Origin: Branchiostoma floridae
Taxonomy: Eukaryota; Chordata; Leptocardii; Amphioxiformes; Branchiostomatidae
Direction: 5' to 3'
Assembly (NCBI RefSeq): GCF_000003815.2
Contig: NC_049983.1
Span: 1-64,000 of the forward strand
DNA: 64,000 nucleotides
Shown here: in pieces, positions 32,996 to 47,900 of the stretch
Position numbering within the stretch: the first letter of the stretch is position 1
Layout of the letters: each line of letters starts with the position of its first letter
Translations under genes and position numbers: made by a program
Notes under the pieces: model-generated
Seen by the model: only the letters and a program-made list of their open reading frames with translations
The model's database searches: none
Told to the model about the DNA's origin: nothing

Positions 32996-35900
32996 TCACC
33001 TGCTTCAACTGCTGCTTCAGCTTCTGGATCTCCGACATGTGAAGTTCGCTGAGGAGGTCTGAGACGAGGCTGGGCCCCGGCTTGGCACCGTTAGTCTCCT
33101 CGTGGTAAACAATAACAACAACAACAACAACAACTCACCTGCTTCAACTGCTGCTTCAGCTTCTGGATCTCCGACATGTGAAGTTCGCTGAGGAGGTCTG
33201 AGACGAGGCTGGGCCCCGGCTTGGCACCGTTGGTCTCCTCGTGGTAAACAACAACAACAACAACAACAACAACTCACCTGCTTCAACTGCTGCTTCAGCT
33301 TCTGGATCTCCGACATGTGAAGTTCGCTGAGGAGGTCTGAGACGAGGCTGGGCCCCGGCTTGGCACCGTTGGTCTCCTCGTGGTAAATAACAACAACAAC
33401 AACTCACCTGCTTCAACTGCTGCTTCAGCTTCTGGATCTCCGACATGTGAAGTTCGCTGAGGAGGTCTGAGACGAGACTGGGCCCCGGCTTGGCACCGTT
33501 GGTCTCCTCGTGGTAAACAACAACAACAACAACAACAACTCACCTGCTTCAACTGCTGTTTCAGCTTCTGGATCTCCGACATGTGAAGTTCGCTGAGGAG
33601 GTCTGAGACGAGGCTGGGCCCCGGCTTGGCACCGTTAGTCTCCTAATGGTAAACAATAACAACAACAACAACAACAACTCACCTGCTTCAACTGCTGCTT
33701 CAGCTTCTGGATCTCCGACATGTGAAGTTCGCTGAGGAGGTCTGAGACGAGGCTGGGCCCCGGCTTGGCACCGTTGGTCTCCTCGTGGTAAACAACAACA
33801 ACAACAACAACTCACCTGCTTCAACTGCTGCTTCAGCTTCTGGATCTCCGACATGTGAAGTTCGCTGAGGAGGTCTGAGACGAGGCTGGGCCCCGGCTTG
33901 GCACCGTTGGTCTCCTCGTGGCCACCGTCCCCCCGACTGCCCGCAGCGGCGGCGGCGGCGGCCTTGTCGTTGTCGTAGGTGAGATTGAGGGCACCGAGAG
34001 TGTCGTGACTCCAGCTGGAGAAGGAGTCGATGCTCATGAGGGAGTTGAGCTCGCGGCGCAGGCTCAGCTTCTGTTCCCTCTCCTCCTTCAGGGTGGTCAG
34101 GGCTTCTTCAAGCTGCCCAAGGAAAGATGGAGAGGCACTTTAAGTACAACATGTAACGCAGGGTTCTAGCCAGCCGAATTTTTGCAGCTGGGGACAGACA
34201 AAAATTTTGCCCATTTCGGACGAAAATCAGCATGTAATGATATTTTGCAAAGATCTCCAGAAATTTAGCACAGATGCCGTTGAACCAAGCTGAGTCTACT
34301 CTACCAGCAAAAATCTGCCCCTCAATATGCAGGAAATAGTGTTTCAGAGGGTCTTGATTTCAATAACGCCCTTGGATTGTTGCGCCTTCCACCCTCGACA
34401 GGATTTCCATTCAAAATGCCGGGAAAAAAAAATTCAGGCTGGCTAGAACACTGATACTGTAACAATAAATGTATATTGTTATAAATGATAGTCTTGTAGT
34501 TGTGTTTGTGTGTGTGCAGGGAAAGCCATGGGACAGGATGTTAAGGGAAAGAACAATAACCCACCAAACAAGAATCTCTTTCATACTTTCTTTTCTGGTA
34601 AGTGAACATGCAAGTGTGACTTCGACAGGTGTGTCTATGAGGTGGAGCAGAATACACGTATCCTCAACTACTAGAGATACTCTTTTATCTCAGTTGCCAA
34701 CTAGTAGACACTACTGGAGGCTCTAAGATCTTAAGTAAGGTGCATGTACAGTAAGCCATGCACTAAAATGTGTCCAACTCTCAGCCAGTAGCACACGGGA
34801 CCCAAGCAGCACATGCATGCATAATGTAGTCCCAAAGGTACACTGCACAGTGCAAAGCACAATTTTGGACAGACCTTCAGTATAAACAGTCAAGCTACAT
34901 TTGTAGACACATACATGTATGGGAATCTTATAACTACAAAAGAAACTAAGTATGAAACTTATAATGATAATGGATATTGCAGGAAACGGAACGTATTTTC
35001 TCAAGCCAACCAAACTCAGTCTCAGTTCAGTATACGGAAAATCCAATTTGAACACAACAACATTCTTTCATCGTTGTGTTTTATCGACAAAATAACTTCT
35101 CTTTGCAGCAATGTGCCAAATTCAAGGAAGCCTGGAGCAAAACCAGCAAAGCTGACATGTAACAGGTCATTCGGTGTAAATACAACTGCGTGCCTGCGAA
35201 GCTGGTGTGTTATGCCGAAGGACGGTTAAGCTGCCTATACAAAACATAGTCTGAGATAGATTTAAGGGAGCAAACATGCTGTCTTAGATTTATTCAGCCC
35301 AACGTTTGCAGGCAATACCAGACACAAGAAGCAGATCTGCTTTCAGCATGCCTTGGTGCAAAGCGATTTTGTTTCTCCGTGGAAGGATAAGAAAAAAAGC
35401 GGAGTTTCCCTGCTAGTGGGAAGACAGGTTCCACCCACCTTCGGCAAAACCTCACCGTCCCAAAGAGAGCATGCAGGGAATGAGCGATGGAAGAATTCGG
35501 GAGAGGTCGTTGACCCAAGTAGGTGACAAAGACAGACAGCTTCCAAGATTAACTCTTGCTGCGCACGGTCAACAGGTTTGTAACACGGACAATCAGTCTA
35601 CGAACTGGCATCTTCCCGCGTAAAACATAGCTCGAAATAGCTAGAAACGCCTCAATTTGCAGCTAATTTTTTTCACAATTTTCTTTGTAACATTCCTAAA
35701 CTTACATGAATTCAAGTACTTTATTAGCTGATTTTCTGTGAAAAATGTGTTTGAGTTTTGAACTTCAAAATCTTCCTTTTCTTAAGCATGAGAGCTGTCG
35801 ATTGTCACCGAAAAGAGCCAATGCGGTGGAGTATCAGTTTTTAACTCCAGAGGTTAGTACTAGTAGTAGTACAAATGTAACATACATACACGCATACCCC

Positions 35901-38900
35901 GTCAACCCAACATATACACAAAAAAGTTGAAAAACAGGACAAGAAAGAGGTCCACGACATGTTAGACTATCTACAACTAAGGCCTACGTCACATTTCCAA
36001 ACCTGGACCCAGCCAGCTGCAGGCAGCTTTCAGGAACGAAAACTCTAAAAGACAACAAACTACACAAGACATAAAGAGAATAGTCATAGGCATATTTTGC
36101 GTAAACATTTCTATTCTTTGTTTTCACCAAAAAGCCCGGCCAGGTTTGGAAATGTGACTAACTTGGGTGGTACAAAGAGCAGTGGGGAAGGATAGCATGG
36201 AGGTGAAAAGGGCAAGGCCCAACATGAAGGGACAGAAATAAAGATGTGTGATAGAGCACATAAGGCTATAGCTGAAAAGTTAATCCATACAGAATTGCTA
36301 GACCTAAGCTCAGCTCTCACATATAAAGCTCTCTGAACAATTCAGCCAGCAACATAGACAGCATCAAAACAAAAACAAGTGTTTTTCTCTGCTTCAAGCC
36401 CTAAAAAATGTGCCACAAGACAAAACGCCATACAGCTTATGCTTCGCATTGCGTTGCAAGCGACACCAGCAATAAGCCAGGAGAAGGATAGGATTTTATT
36501 TTAGTTTTACCTTGACAAAAGGTTCTAATCAGTTGGGAGAAGGAGGGGCATGTTAGAGACTGTCAAGGCTCGAAATACTTTTATCTGTTAGCTGTACCAT
36601 AGCCTGGGTGCTATCCTATTGGTAGTTTATTGGAGCTCTCATAACAAGGATAGAACCCAGGCTACCTGTAATATATGTATTGGGAGTTGTCAAAATTCTA
36701 TCTAAAATTTGGAAAGTCTTTCTGCAAATATGCAAAATTGAATATTCATTCCTTACTACAGATGACTACATGCACATACAACATTCATTGGTTGTACATG
36801 TATGTGTAGGCATTTTGAGCCCTGACACAAGGGAACACGGCAACTAAAGGAGTCGAATGGAAAACTCCTGATCTACATACATTTGCAGGTGGGCTGCCAG
36901 CATGGAGGATTCCCTGTTAATGCGGAATCCGGGAGCCAAAAACGGGACAGAAACACAGAACATGCACCGTTACTGCCACAAGCAAGGATTCGCTTGGGGA
37001 GGGGGACCTTTTAAAGTATGGCTAGCGACTTTGTAAAAATACTACTAAAATGTAGAAAAAACGTAACTTCATTGGCACAATATAAAAGGAATTTTCATAT
37101 CACTCTATGTGGATACAAGATAGCAGTACGTTATTTTTGCAAAATGGTAGAAGCTCTTTTTAACAGTGATACTTTCATACACTTCAAAAAAAAATCTGCA
37201 AGACATTTTACAAGACAATGTGCAGCTAATGATGCTTCACAGATGGTGTACTTGACAAGGTAGCTCAGGCATAGTGCATGGGGCCTTGCATTGTTAGCCT
37301 CCACAACAGACTCTACAGACAACATTTCAAAATTGCCATTTTTGGCTGGCTGGAAACTTTTCATGACGATTCTTTGAGATTGAAGAATATAAACAACTTG
37401 TAATATTTTGGCAAGACAAAAGAATACGGATTTAGTACCATGATTTCATATTGCAAAAAAAAAAAGAAGAGGTATTATGTGGCTCTCTGCTTTTTAGAAA
37501 ATAAGGCATCCATGAAATCAGCAACGAAAAAGGCAATATCTAGAGAATCTTAACCCCATCTTCGGCATTGAGTCAGCTAGTCGAACTTGCCAAAGCTCAA
37601 TGTTTCTGACTTAGGGAGAAGAGAAGCTACTACAGTGAGCATAGTTCAGTACCTAGAATGGTCATGTACTGGACAAGCTTGTTAACAAAAAGAAACAAAT
37701 GCTTGACACTGAGTAGGACAAAATCAGGACATGGATATCGATGTATTGAGATAACTGTATAGAATCAGCCTAAAACAGGCAATATCGAGAATGCTTGCTG
37801 TAGAGTCTGTTATAGAGGCTTGTGTTGTGAGTGGACAGCCCAGTTACCTGTTTCTCTGCAATCTGTTTCAGCTTCATGGCTTCCTCCATCTGACTGTTCA
37901 GTAGCTCTGTTTCCTCCATCAGTCGCTTGTTCTCGTGTTTCAGGGCCTCGTACTCAACCTGGGAGGACTTCAGCACAGACACCTGGCACAAACAAACAAA
38001 CGTTGATCAGAGATCTGTTTCAGCTTCAAGGTCTCCTCCATCCGTCGCTTGTTCTCGTGTTTCAGCGCCTCGTACTCAACCTGCGAGGACTTCAGCACGG
38101 ACACCTGGCACAAACAAACAAATGTTGATTTAAGAGAAAGAAGCAATTGTACTTAGACTGCTACAAATCCCCCATTAGAATTTCAGCAAAGACACCTAAC
38201 ACAAACAAACAAATGCTGATCAGACTTTTATCTAAAAGTATGAGAAAGAAGTAGTAATCGTACTACACTGCTACACATCCCCTTCAAGGATTTCATCACA
38301 GACACACAGACTAGAGTAAACAAAGAAAACTTGGTCTGTTGTTTTCAGGAGAAAAGAGCACTTGCAGAACATTGCTGTTAGAATAGGTCACAGTCCTTTG
38401 GAGGTAATGCCAGTATTGTCCAGGGGCATCCCCACCTCATCCTTCTTCCATGGTGTGGAGTTGTAGAAAATCTTACTAGAGCTTCCTGAGTGGCAAAGGT
38501 ACTGTTAGACTGGCCACAGTTGAAGACTGTGGACATATGTGATCTAGTAGCATCCCTGGTCAATCAGAATTTCATACTTGTCAGAGGATGTGGTCCTCAG
38601 GGTAAGAGCTGTCTAGCTTCAAAGTAGGGCGTCCAATTTCTTACTATTTTTAGAATAGTGCGTCCAAAAGACGCATGGACGCATGCCTAACTCAAAACCT
38701 TCTTACCTGTTTCTGTAGCGAGATGTTTTCATCCTCCAGCTCTCCGTAGTCCTGCATGAGCCGCGCCTCTCGGAACTTGTACTCCTTGATCTCGTCTCGC
38801 AGACCTTTCCTCTGTTTCTCCAGCGTCTCGATGGCCTGGCAGTACTCATGGTTCAGCCCTCCCAGCCTCTCGTTCTCCGACTGGACGTTACTCAGAACCT

Positions 38901-41900
38901 GGAGGTAAGACAAGTCATAGAAATGTTTCAGAAACATTTGTAAAGATTCAGGTGACTATATTGTTCCTTTTAGTGATATAGCCATGCACATCTTACCCCC
39001 CCATGACAAGTAGTGAGGGTGAATGAGTGAGACTAATGTCTGTTTTGGTGACAGATTAATAGGAACATCTGACCAATTGCTCCATGCAAGTTTGACTACT
39101 TGAATATGACTTATGTCATATGGTGACATACCTAGGCCACTATACAACGTTTGATACGGGTCTTCTAGACCAGGAGATAACTTTGCTTATCTCAAGGGGC
39201 TCCACTGTTATCACACGGGCTTCCATAGAATCATTACAATGAACATCAAAAGCTCTATTATTGATTATTCCAAAACCAGATTTGCACATTGGAATGCTGT
39301 TGTTACTTGTTCAAGAAGATCACATTTTCTGGCACAATTGGCATTAAAGCATGGTATATGACATAAATATAATTCAACACAGTGTATTGTGCATCACTCT
39401 CTGTCTCAACCTCCTGAAGCCTGAGTACGTACCATCCTCCATAGTGACCGCTGTTTCAAATATTGGAGAATAGTACTCAGGCCAGCCCTCCTGCAGCTCA
39501 GGCTGGTGCCTCGCGTGATACAGAATGACGCGAAAATGTTCGATACGGGTGTTCCGGACAGGGTGATAACTTCCGTAACAGACTGGCTCTAAGCTGTATC
39601 ACACGGGCTCCACTCGAAAAAACTGAACTGTTTCGAGTGTGGCGCCATAGAAATTCGAATACCATGTTCGGACGTTGGAACATTACTGTTGCAACACTTT
39701 GTTCGAGGGCACCAAATTTTCTCAACTTCTGGTGCATTTCTCATTGAAACGTGTTTTCCTGGGTGGGTATGACATCTATGAAAATTACTATACAACACAG
39801 TGTATTCTGCATCACCCTCAGTCCCAGCCCTTCCCCGGGTCGGCTTGTCCTCTGGCCAAATCCTACCCGCGGTTGGGCTGGTACCTTGGGTGATACAGAA
39901 TACACCGTGTTGTACTGTATACAAGTCATGTATTCTATATGTATATCAACCCCACCTGTTTGGCATGTTTGAGATCCTCCTCCAGGTCAGCTATCCTGGT
40001 GACCAGGTCGGCCTCCCTGGTGGCTGTTTCCTTCAGCAGGGTCTCCTCTCTGTCCTCCCCATCCTGGGACACTTTCTTATGGGTCAGGTGCACCTTCCCC
40101 AGGGTCTGAAACATACAAAACTATATGTTAGCAAAGTGACGCAGTGAAATAACATTAGACATTTTAGAGACACAAAACCTTTTCTTCATCTTCTATACTG
40201 TGGTATTTTAGTTTCTATGTTATTCTATGTACATGTATTTCATTTTCTTTTACTAAGTAATTTCTTCTATTCATCCTCATTTGGGATAGTGTTCTCGCCG
40301 CAAAAGCGCCACCTACATCGGCTACATATAGCGGCGAGAAGCAGAACTCCAGTTAGAAGCTCTGAGGAAGATGTCTGACAGACATCGAAAAGTCAGCAGG
40401 TGAGAAAAACTGGTTGTGTAAAAGATATGTCCTATGACCTACCAACCTGATTAAATTATTTTCGGTACTAAAATTCTAGTTTGAAAACACAATCATAGAT
40501 ATCCCACGATACAATAATACTACAGAGAAGTGCAATAATTCCTATCTGAAATGTACACAAAAGTATAGAATCTGATGCAGAACTACAGCTGCTATTACAT
40601 TGTAACTTATGTAAGTCCCATTTCATACCTCACTGCTTTTGACATCATTGTCAAAGGAGCCCAAAAGATACAATTTATGAATGTCTTGTGCTATAATCTA
40701 CCATTTCAATCACTTTTATTTCACATAAACTGATAAAGTATGTCAACATCTCCACAGGCTACTGTAATACTATAGTCTATACACATGAACAATCCATGAC
40801 TTTAAGCTTTAAGAGATCATTGAGACAGATGGGGTATATGAAATTTTGATGCTACTACTACTAGGGGTTTATGGCCCCTGTTTTAGCCTGGAATCCAGCC
40901 TTGTGCTTTGGTCGCTCCCCTGAAGTACGCTTCCTGCCAATACGACTGGCCTTCGTTACCATTCGAGCGATCAGCATTTGAATATTCGCAGAGATTTTAT
41001 GCGAGACATCTGATTGGATGAATTATGGATGGTTCAAGTGCTCGTTCGAACAGCCGTTCCATCATCATCAACATGACCACCGCGTCAGACGTTCATAATG
41101 CCTGAACTACCAAATCACCCGGAATTTCTTCACTAAAACGAGCAAACAAAGACCTTAGAGGCTTTTCTCAATGGAAAGGATGTTTGCATAGAGCTCTTGC
41201 CAACCGCATGTGGCAAAAGTTTGATTTATCAGATCGTTCCAATAGTCTCGAAGAAGATGGGTCGTTGATGATAATAGAACGCCTGTTCGAACAAGCGCTT
41301 GAACCAGCCAAACAGAAATCTCGCATAAAATCTCTGCGAATATTCAAATGCCGATCGTTCTTATGGTAACGAAGGCCAGACGTATTGGCAGGAAGCGTAC
41401 TTCAGGGGAGCGACCAAAGCACAATACGGCTGGATTCCAGGCTACCCTGTTTAGCATTAACTCTGAAAACCTGCCCTAGTGGAATAAAACCGTAATGGCA
41501 AAGGATGAGCCATGTACCAACAGACAGCTTCTTGTATCTACTGGTATGAATAATTAAGGAGTACAGAGGAGGCTGCAGTAAAATGTAATCAGTACAGGGG
41601 CAGGAAAGGGAATCTAATTGAGAGGGCAAATCAGTCAGACTCATTCGGACAAACGTCATCATAAATTTTATTGTAAAACGGTACATGGGTGAAGTTGCAA
41701 GACCTTTCCCTAAACACAGTATTACTTTTACACAATATAACAATATATCAATGATAACATTTTAGGGGCGATAATATGTCTATGAAAAAGTGTTTTAATT
41801 TAAAACTTAGATTAGATTTAGTTTCATATCAAAACACAGTCAGGATTTTTCTGTCGGATTTATTTATGCTATCAGTATAAGCACATGGGAATTACTGTTC

Positions 41901-44900
41901 AGTTTACCTTATTTTACCATTTTTGGCACCTGGCTGAAAAAAGAGACTGTAGTCAAATAATATCAACATTTATAACCACCCAAGGGTGCCTCTAGGAAAA
42001 GACCTCTGCACCGAGACAGAAATCTGCTTGTAACTTAAATGTTTGCAGTTAGGACAGACAAGATTCATGACAAGAAAACACAGCAACCACTTCTACATGT
42101 AGCTCTATTATGAAGAGTCTAGCCGTATGTGTACGTGTTGTTTCCAATGCCAATCTAGGTCAACAGATTCTGGATGGACGTGTTGGCAAATCTAATTTGA
42201 TGAATTGTTGGTTAGATGGCTTTTCGCCTCCCTCCTAACAAGGTAGATTGGGAACTCTAGGATTGAGGACGTAACAGATGGAAGAACAGATACAGTGGGA
42301 CAGGTTAATGTAATGGTCCTTGTAGTGACCAGGTGGAAATTCAAGTACCTTTCTACCTGCTACAGCACACATGTGTATGTACTACGAATAATATAATGTC
42401 TGCCTTCTGGGTCAGACATTTAGCCATTTGCAGAGAAGGATTGGCAATTTAGTTCACAATTATAACAAGATAATATCAAATTATAATACTAATAACACAT
42501 TTAATGTGATAAAACTAAATCTCTGAGCAGATCCTATGGTGCCATAATTAAGATAGTATCAAAGCTGGCAAAGGAGTACAGCCAGCCAAAGGGAGTCAAA
42601 CGGGCTCTGGCCTTTGGTCCCATACACACTCCTAGGCCAGCTTCACTCCTCTGTCAGCTTTTGCTACTGTAGGATCTGTTTGGAGAATACTAATAAAACG
42701 AGTAGTATGCCCAGCACCAGCATTGGTAGTAATATTAATAGTATACCGGGCCAGCACCGATACCAGAAATCTTCAATAATTTCTTCACTATAGCTTAGAC
42801 TTGGATGCTTTCAACATTGTGCTTAGATATTGACCCCAATTTCTTTATTGCTGACAGGTTTTCTTAGCCATGTTGCTAAGCCTGGATACCAGACCCCAGC
42901 CCGATCTCAAAATACCTATCGTGTACACAACAGATATTTTTTGAGATTGGGCTGGGGTCTGGTATCCAGGCTACCATGTCAGAGGCATGGTTTGGCAAAA
43001 GACGTTCAATGAAAATTTAATGGTGTTTGTAAGGTTAGGATGAATTCTTGCTTAACCCTATTCAGACCGGGCTTTTTTGGTCATCCCTGGACCGGGGGGG
43101 GGCTTTTGAGGCCCTCCACTTTGAAGTCCTATAACTCTAAAACGACGTGCCGTAGGGCCACCAAATTTTTAGGACATGATATCGACATAATATCTGACAA
43201 TTATTTGACGTTTGACGTTACGTTGACGTAAGATGACGTAATTATGACGTCATCAATTCGATTATATTGGCCGGACCCATGAAAAAAGGGTATTCTCAGA
43301 AAACTTCAAGTTATTCTACAAAAATGTAACAACAAGTGCAGATAACAGAATAATAATGTTTATTACGACTTGCGTTGCCAATAGCAACATCAATGACGTC
43401 AAAATGACGTCATAAAATGACGTCATGCACATCTAAGATACCAGTTGGGCTCCGCCATATTATATCCACCACCTTGAATTTTTAAAAATACTTTTTTTGC
43501 AACAAATAATCACAAAGGGCAATGGAAATAGACTCAATTCATTCATTTAGATGGTTTTTGATGAAAAAATACCAGGTAGTTATAAATTTTAAGGGATAAT
43601 TAGCTCGTTATTCTTGATCTGGTCATACGGTCCGCCATCTTGGATTTTGGGCTGATGACGTCATCAAATTAGCATAATTTATGCATATATAATTATGAAA
43701 GATATGCTAGATAACATAAGATTTTATTTATGTAACAAAATAGTTGCAATATAGCAAATAAATGTGAAAAATACATTGTTAGAACCAAAAATAGTGATTT
43801 TTGGCAAAACAGCCTGTCAACAAACGGTTGCCATGGCAACACGAAAAAATGGACAATTTGTCAAACTTCGTGAAATTGTTGCCAACAATATTTTAGGAAA
43901 ATTCACCAAATTTGGTGGCTCTAGCGTAAGCCGTTCTGGCGTTATAGGACATCAAAGTCAGCGCGGGCCTCAAAAGCCCCCCCCCCGGTCTGAATAGGGT
44001 TAAAGGGTCTGTTCGATAGTCATCACAAGTCAGACAGGCTCAACACAAGATTTCTTAACATAAAAACCTTATCTGTTCCTCTGAAACCACCCTGTAATGT
44101 GTAGTCTCTCCTTTCACACTTCATAATCATCATTTATCATCATCTAGTGAAAAACATTGTATATCATCCACGCACCAAATGATGCAGTTAAGTATTTCCT
44201 CCTTTCCTTGTTAGCTTTGGATGTAATTTACTTCAATTTACCAGGACCCACTCCGGTTGAAAAGTCGATGTGTCAAGACCCAACGTCCCATCTCTGATTG
44301 GCCGACCCATGATTGGTGGGCAATCTTGGGTAGTGACGGCAGGTGGTCCATTTTCCAAACAGCGAGAACCTTCCCAAGTATATTATGATCGATATGTAAC
44401 AGGCCAAAGCCAAGGAAGGGTTTGACCTATTTTACCTGATTTACAACAAAATCATCTTTTATTCATGCATTTATGATAGACTGTTGTGTATATGGTAATA
44501 TTGGATCTTCTTTTATGGCCTAGTAAAAACTAAGGGTTAAGAAAATTGCCTGCTTTTTTATCATTCATCAGCAAGATTAATTTCAATAATTTTGGTATCT
44601 TTATGATGGCTGGTTCTTATAATTTGGCATTTTATTTTTGTAAAATATATAATATATTTTCCTGACACACATGTCTACAAAAATGTTTATAAAAATGACA
44701 ACATTTTGTATGAGAATTAAGATGACACTACTCACATATCTAATAAGAATTGTGGATAGCAATATAGTAAAGATGTTAAACCTTAAATTCTGGCATCAGG
44801 CACATGACATTAACCATACATGGTTGGATCAAGGAGGTTATATATAACCTCCTTGATTGGATCAATAGTGAAGGAAATTTTTATAAGCCCTACAGACTTG

Positions 44901-47900
44901 ACCTGTCTGGTTTCCTTAGGCTCAATGCCCTAGGGTAATAACGTCAACTTTTAAAGTGTGGACAATTCTTCTCCGTTGGGCGCTTATTTTTTTCTATGTT
45001 GTAAATATTACTATCAGACATTAGTATCACGTCTGCTTTAATGCCATATATTGGTATCTGTACGTTACACTTACAGGAAGAAAACTTAAGTTCTATGTGC
45101 ATAGGTGTCACTGTCTAGGATTCTTATATAATCTTAATACTTGTATCGATATCGATGCGAAAGATTATCTAGGGGGCCATCAAAATGTGGTCAGGTGATA
45201 TTAGGACTCCTTATATGTAAAGGTAGCCACATGTACATGTCTGACTGTACTTCAACATGGTTGCATCCTGGTCAATGCTAATACAACTCAAACTCCACAT
45301 GGCTGATGCTTGTGTACACATTTCTCTGGGTGAGGAGATTGCTTTGGACACATGCCATGAGCTTTAGATGGGGGCTGGACTAACAGACTACACAACATCC
45401 CAACGCACGTCTGGGGCAATCTCAACACTTGGGAGCATTCTGATGATGTCATTTGGGTTGGTCGAAAATGAGCGCTAGAGCATCTGCCATATGATGCATT
45501 ATTTTGTCTCTTGAAGATATGATAGAAAAATGGCAATGATGTAGAAAGAACATATGTGTATGTGTGTGTATGTGTATGTGTATGTGTCTGTGCGTGCGTG
45601 CGTGCGTGTGTGTGAGTGAGAGAGTCTGTGTTTGTGAGTGTGTGTGTGTGAGTGTGTGTGTGTGTGTGTGTGCACGCAATACATCATTCACCTGTGCACT
45701 GCATTGGACATACAATGTAGTTTCTTAGATTTAAGTTAGAAATATGAATTTCAGAACAATACATTTTGTATGTTGTACTGTACTTCTTATTTCATCAGTA
45801 GAGTTCTATCACTTCTAAATTTTACAGTATTTCAAGTATTAGTTTACACATAGTAACAACGAATTTTACCGCATTTCATGTATTTAAGTAACAACAACAA
45901 ATTGCATGTACGTTCTAATGAGGACCATTATATAAGAATCCTGTGCTGACTCTGGTTACATGTCTCCTTTGATTAACACGTCAATGTATCATGTTATATC
46001 TTAGATCTAGTATTTCAAACATCTCGCCTATATCCGGAGACATGATACCCGATACCGCTGTAAGGTCCTGCAACTGAGAAAACATCCACGTCATTTAGGG
46101 ATGCTTGGAGGTAAGAAAATAAATCTTCAAACATTACAAAAAATGTCTCAATGAAAGCCCTTCACAAATGAGTCGTGGGTAGAAAATTAGGATGCCAATT
46201 AGTATATGGTACCTGACTACCAGTATGATGATGATGATGATGACCAGTATATAAAAGGTAAAGCCTTGTTTTGGTAATAATATTGGTACTGGTATCTTGT
46301 AAATGGCCTATCTGCATACATGAAATTCGTGTGATACTTCAAACTTCCACCCCTGACCAGCGCTCAGCATGGGAGGCATTTTATTATCATTCCGCTCTGA
46401 TATACGATACGATTCCCTACGAGGTATCAACAGTAAAATAGGATATGCCATAATCACAATACGGACCACTATAACATGTTTATACTGTAAATGCATTTAA
46501 GTTCGCGGGGATTTAATTTCGCGGTAGTGGGAAAATGGACTTTTCGCTGTGGATTTAAGTTCGCGGTAACACCATAGACTGCAATCTACGACCATAATAG
46601 AAAAAATGTTCGAGGTGGATTTAAGTTCGCGGTGAAGAGGTCACCGCGAAAACCGCGAACATTAATCCACCGCGAACATTTCTGCATTTACAGTACCTAT
46701 GCCTAGTGCTGACATTTGTCAGCATAATGTCTATTGCAAAAAAGCCTATATATTGCTTATTTTCTATTACTGTATAACCTATGATACATATATTTTGATA
46801 CATGTATGTATAAAACTATAATATAAACTGTATGGTAAAGGTTTATACCACATATGTTTATGGTGTAATAAGTTGTGGCAAAAATGTGAGGATCTTTATT
46901 ATCATTCCACTGTGAATATAATATACTTCCCTATATGGTACCATGGTAACAATCATGTATGCTTTTATCATCAATATTAAAGTGGGACAATATAATGACA
47001 TATGTAGGACTCTACATGAATTAGAAACATCCTATTCCAATTTCTGGACCAAATGATTAGAGGAGTGTGCAAAACTGTGCATATATGTATTAACTCAAGG
47101 AATGATCATAAAGATTGAAGGAATGCCTTAGGTTTCCCATTCATGGCTTGAAAAATGTCTTGAAGAACCATATTATGGAAAAACACATCATGTCTGTACT
47201 GAACAGTACAAGCTGCATATCCAGGCAAATTTATTTGATCCACTCACAATGACAAGGATCCCTACTCTATAAAAGTTGGGGGGGGGGTATGTGTAGAAAT
47301 TACTAAAATATTCTGCTATTAATATTATTATTATAGAGATGTCATACGATGTCAACTCATCAAATAGCTAGATATGAACATGAACTTGAGTACCCAGCGA
47401 ATAGTGCTCCATTTTCTTCTTCTCAAATATTCAAGGTCATAAAATATACGACATACCATAATAAATGCCTTATATATATAGGAAATCGATACAGAGATGG
47501 GCTGCAAAGATACCAGCCCTTAAAATCAATAGTAATCTGTTCAAAGCCCCATCCCTCGGGGATCAATTTTAAGAGAGTTGGAGAAAATTTAAGATAAGAT
47601 CTTTTCATATGAAATTATAGAGATGCTGTGTATTATTAGTATGTACACAGCTTGTGACAGAGAAAAAAATGCCAAAAATATATATCTATGCTTTGAATTG
47701 CTGTTTCCTTAATATTGGATTTAAAACATTGTATTCGTATAAGTTATACACTAAGTTAATTCTAGTTTGCTACCTAGCAAGTTGTTTCTCTTTTCTTCAA
47801 TCTCACTAAAATGTTTTGGCAAATTGTAGGCTATACATGAGTAATTCACTCACATAATTCAAGTACCAAAATATCAACTTTTACAGTAAAAAGGATAAAA

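Noticed and set aside
32473-33582. Series of roughly 95-residue minus-strand ORFs with Cys and Leu runs
   Set aside because: They are read-through of the exon 5 copies into the (GTT)n linkers in two frames; the runs are microsatellite translation, not proteins.
35294-35546. Overlapping minus-strand ORFs of moderate GC content
   Set aside because: Two frames are equally open and neither resembles a known family; no reliable splice sites.
45449-45715. Thr/His-rich ORFs around 45.5-45.7 kb
   Set aside because: Translation of the GT microsatellite.
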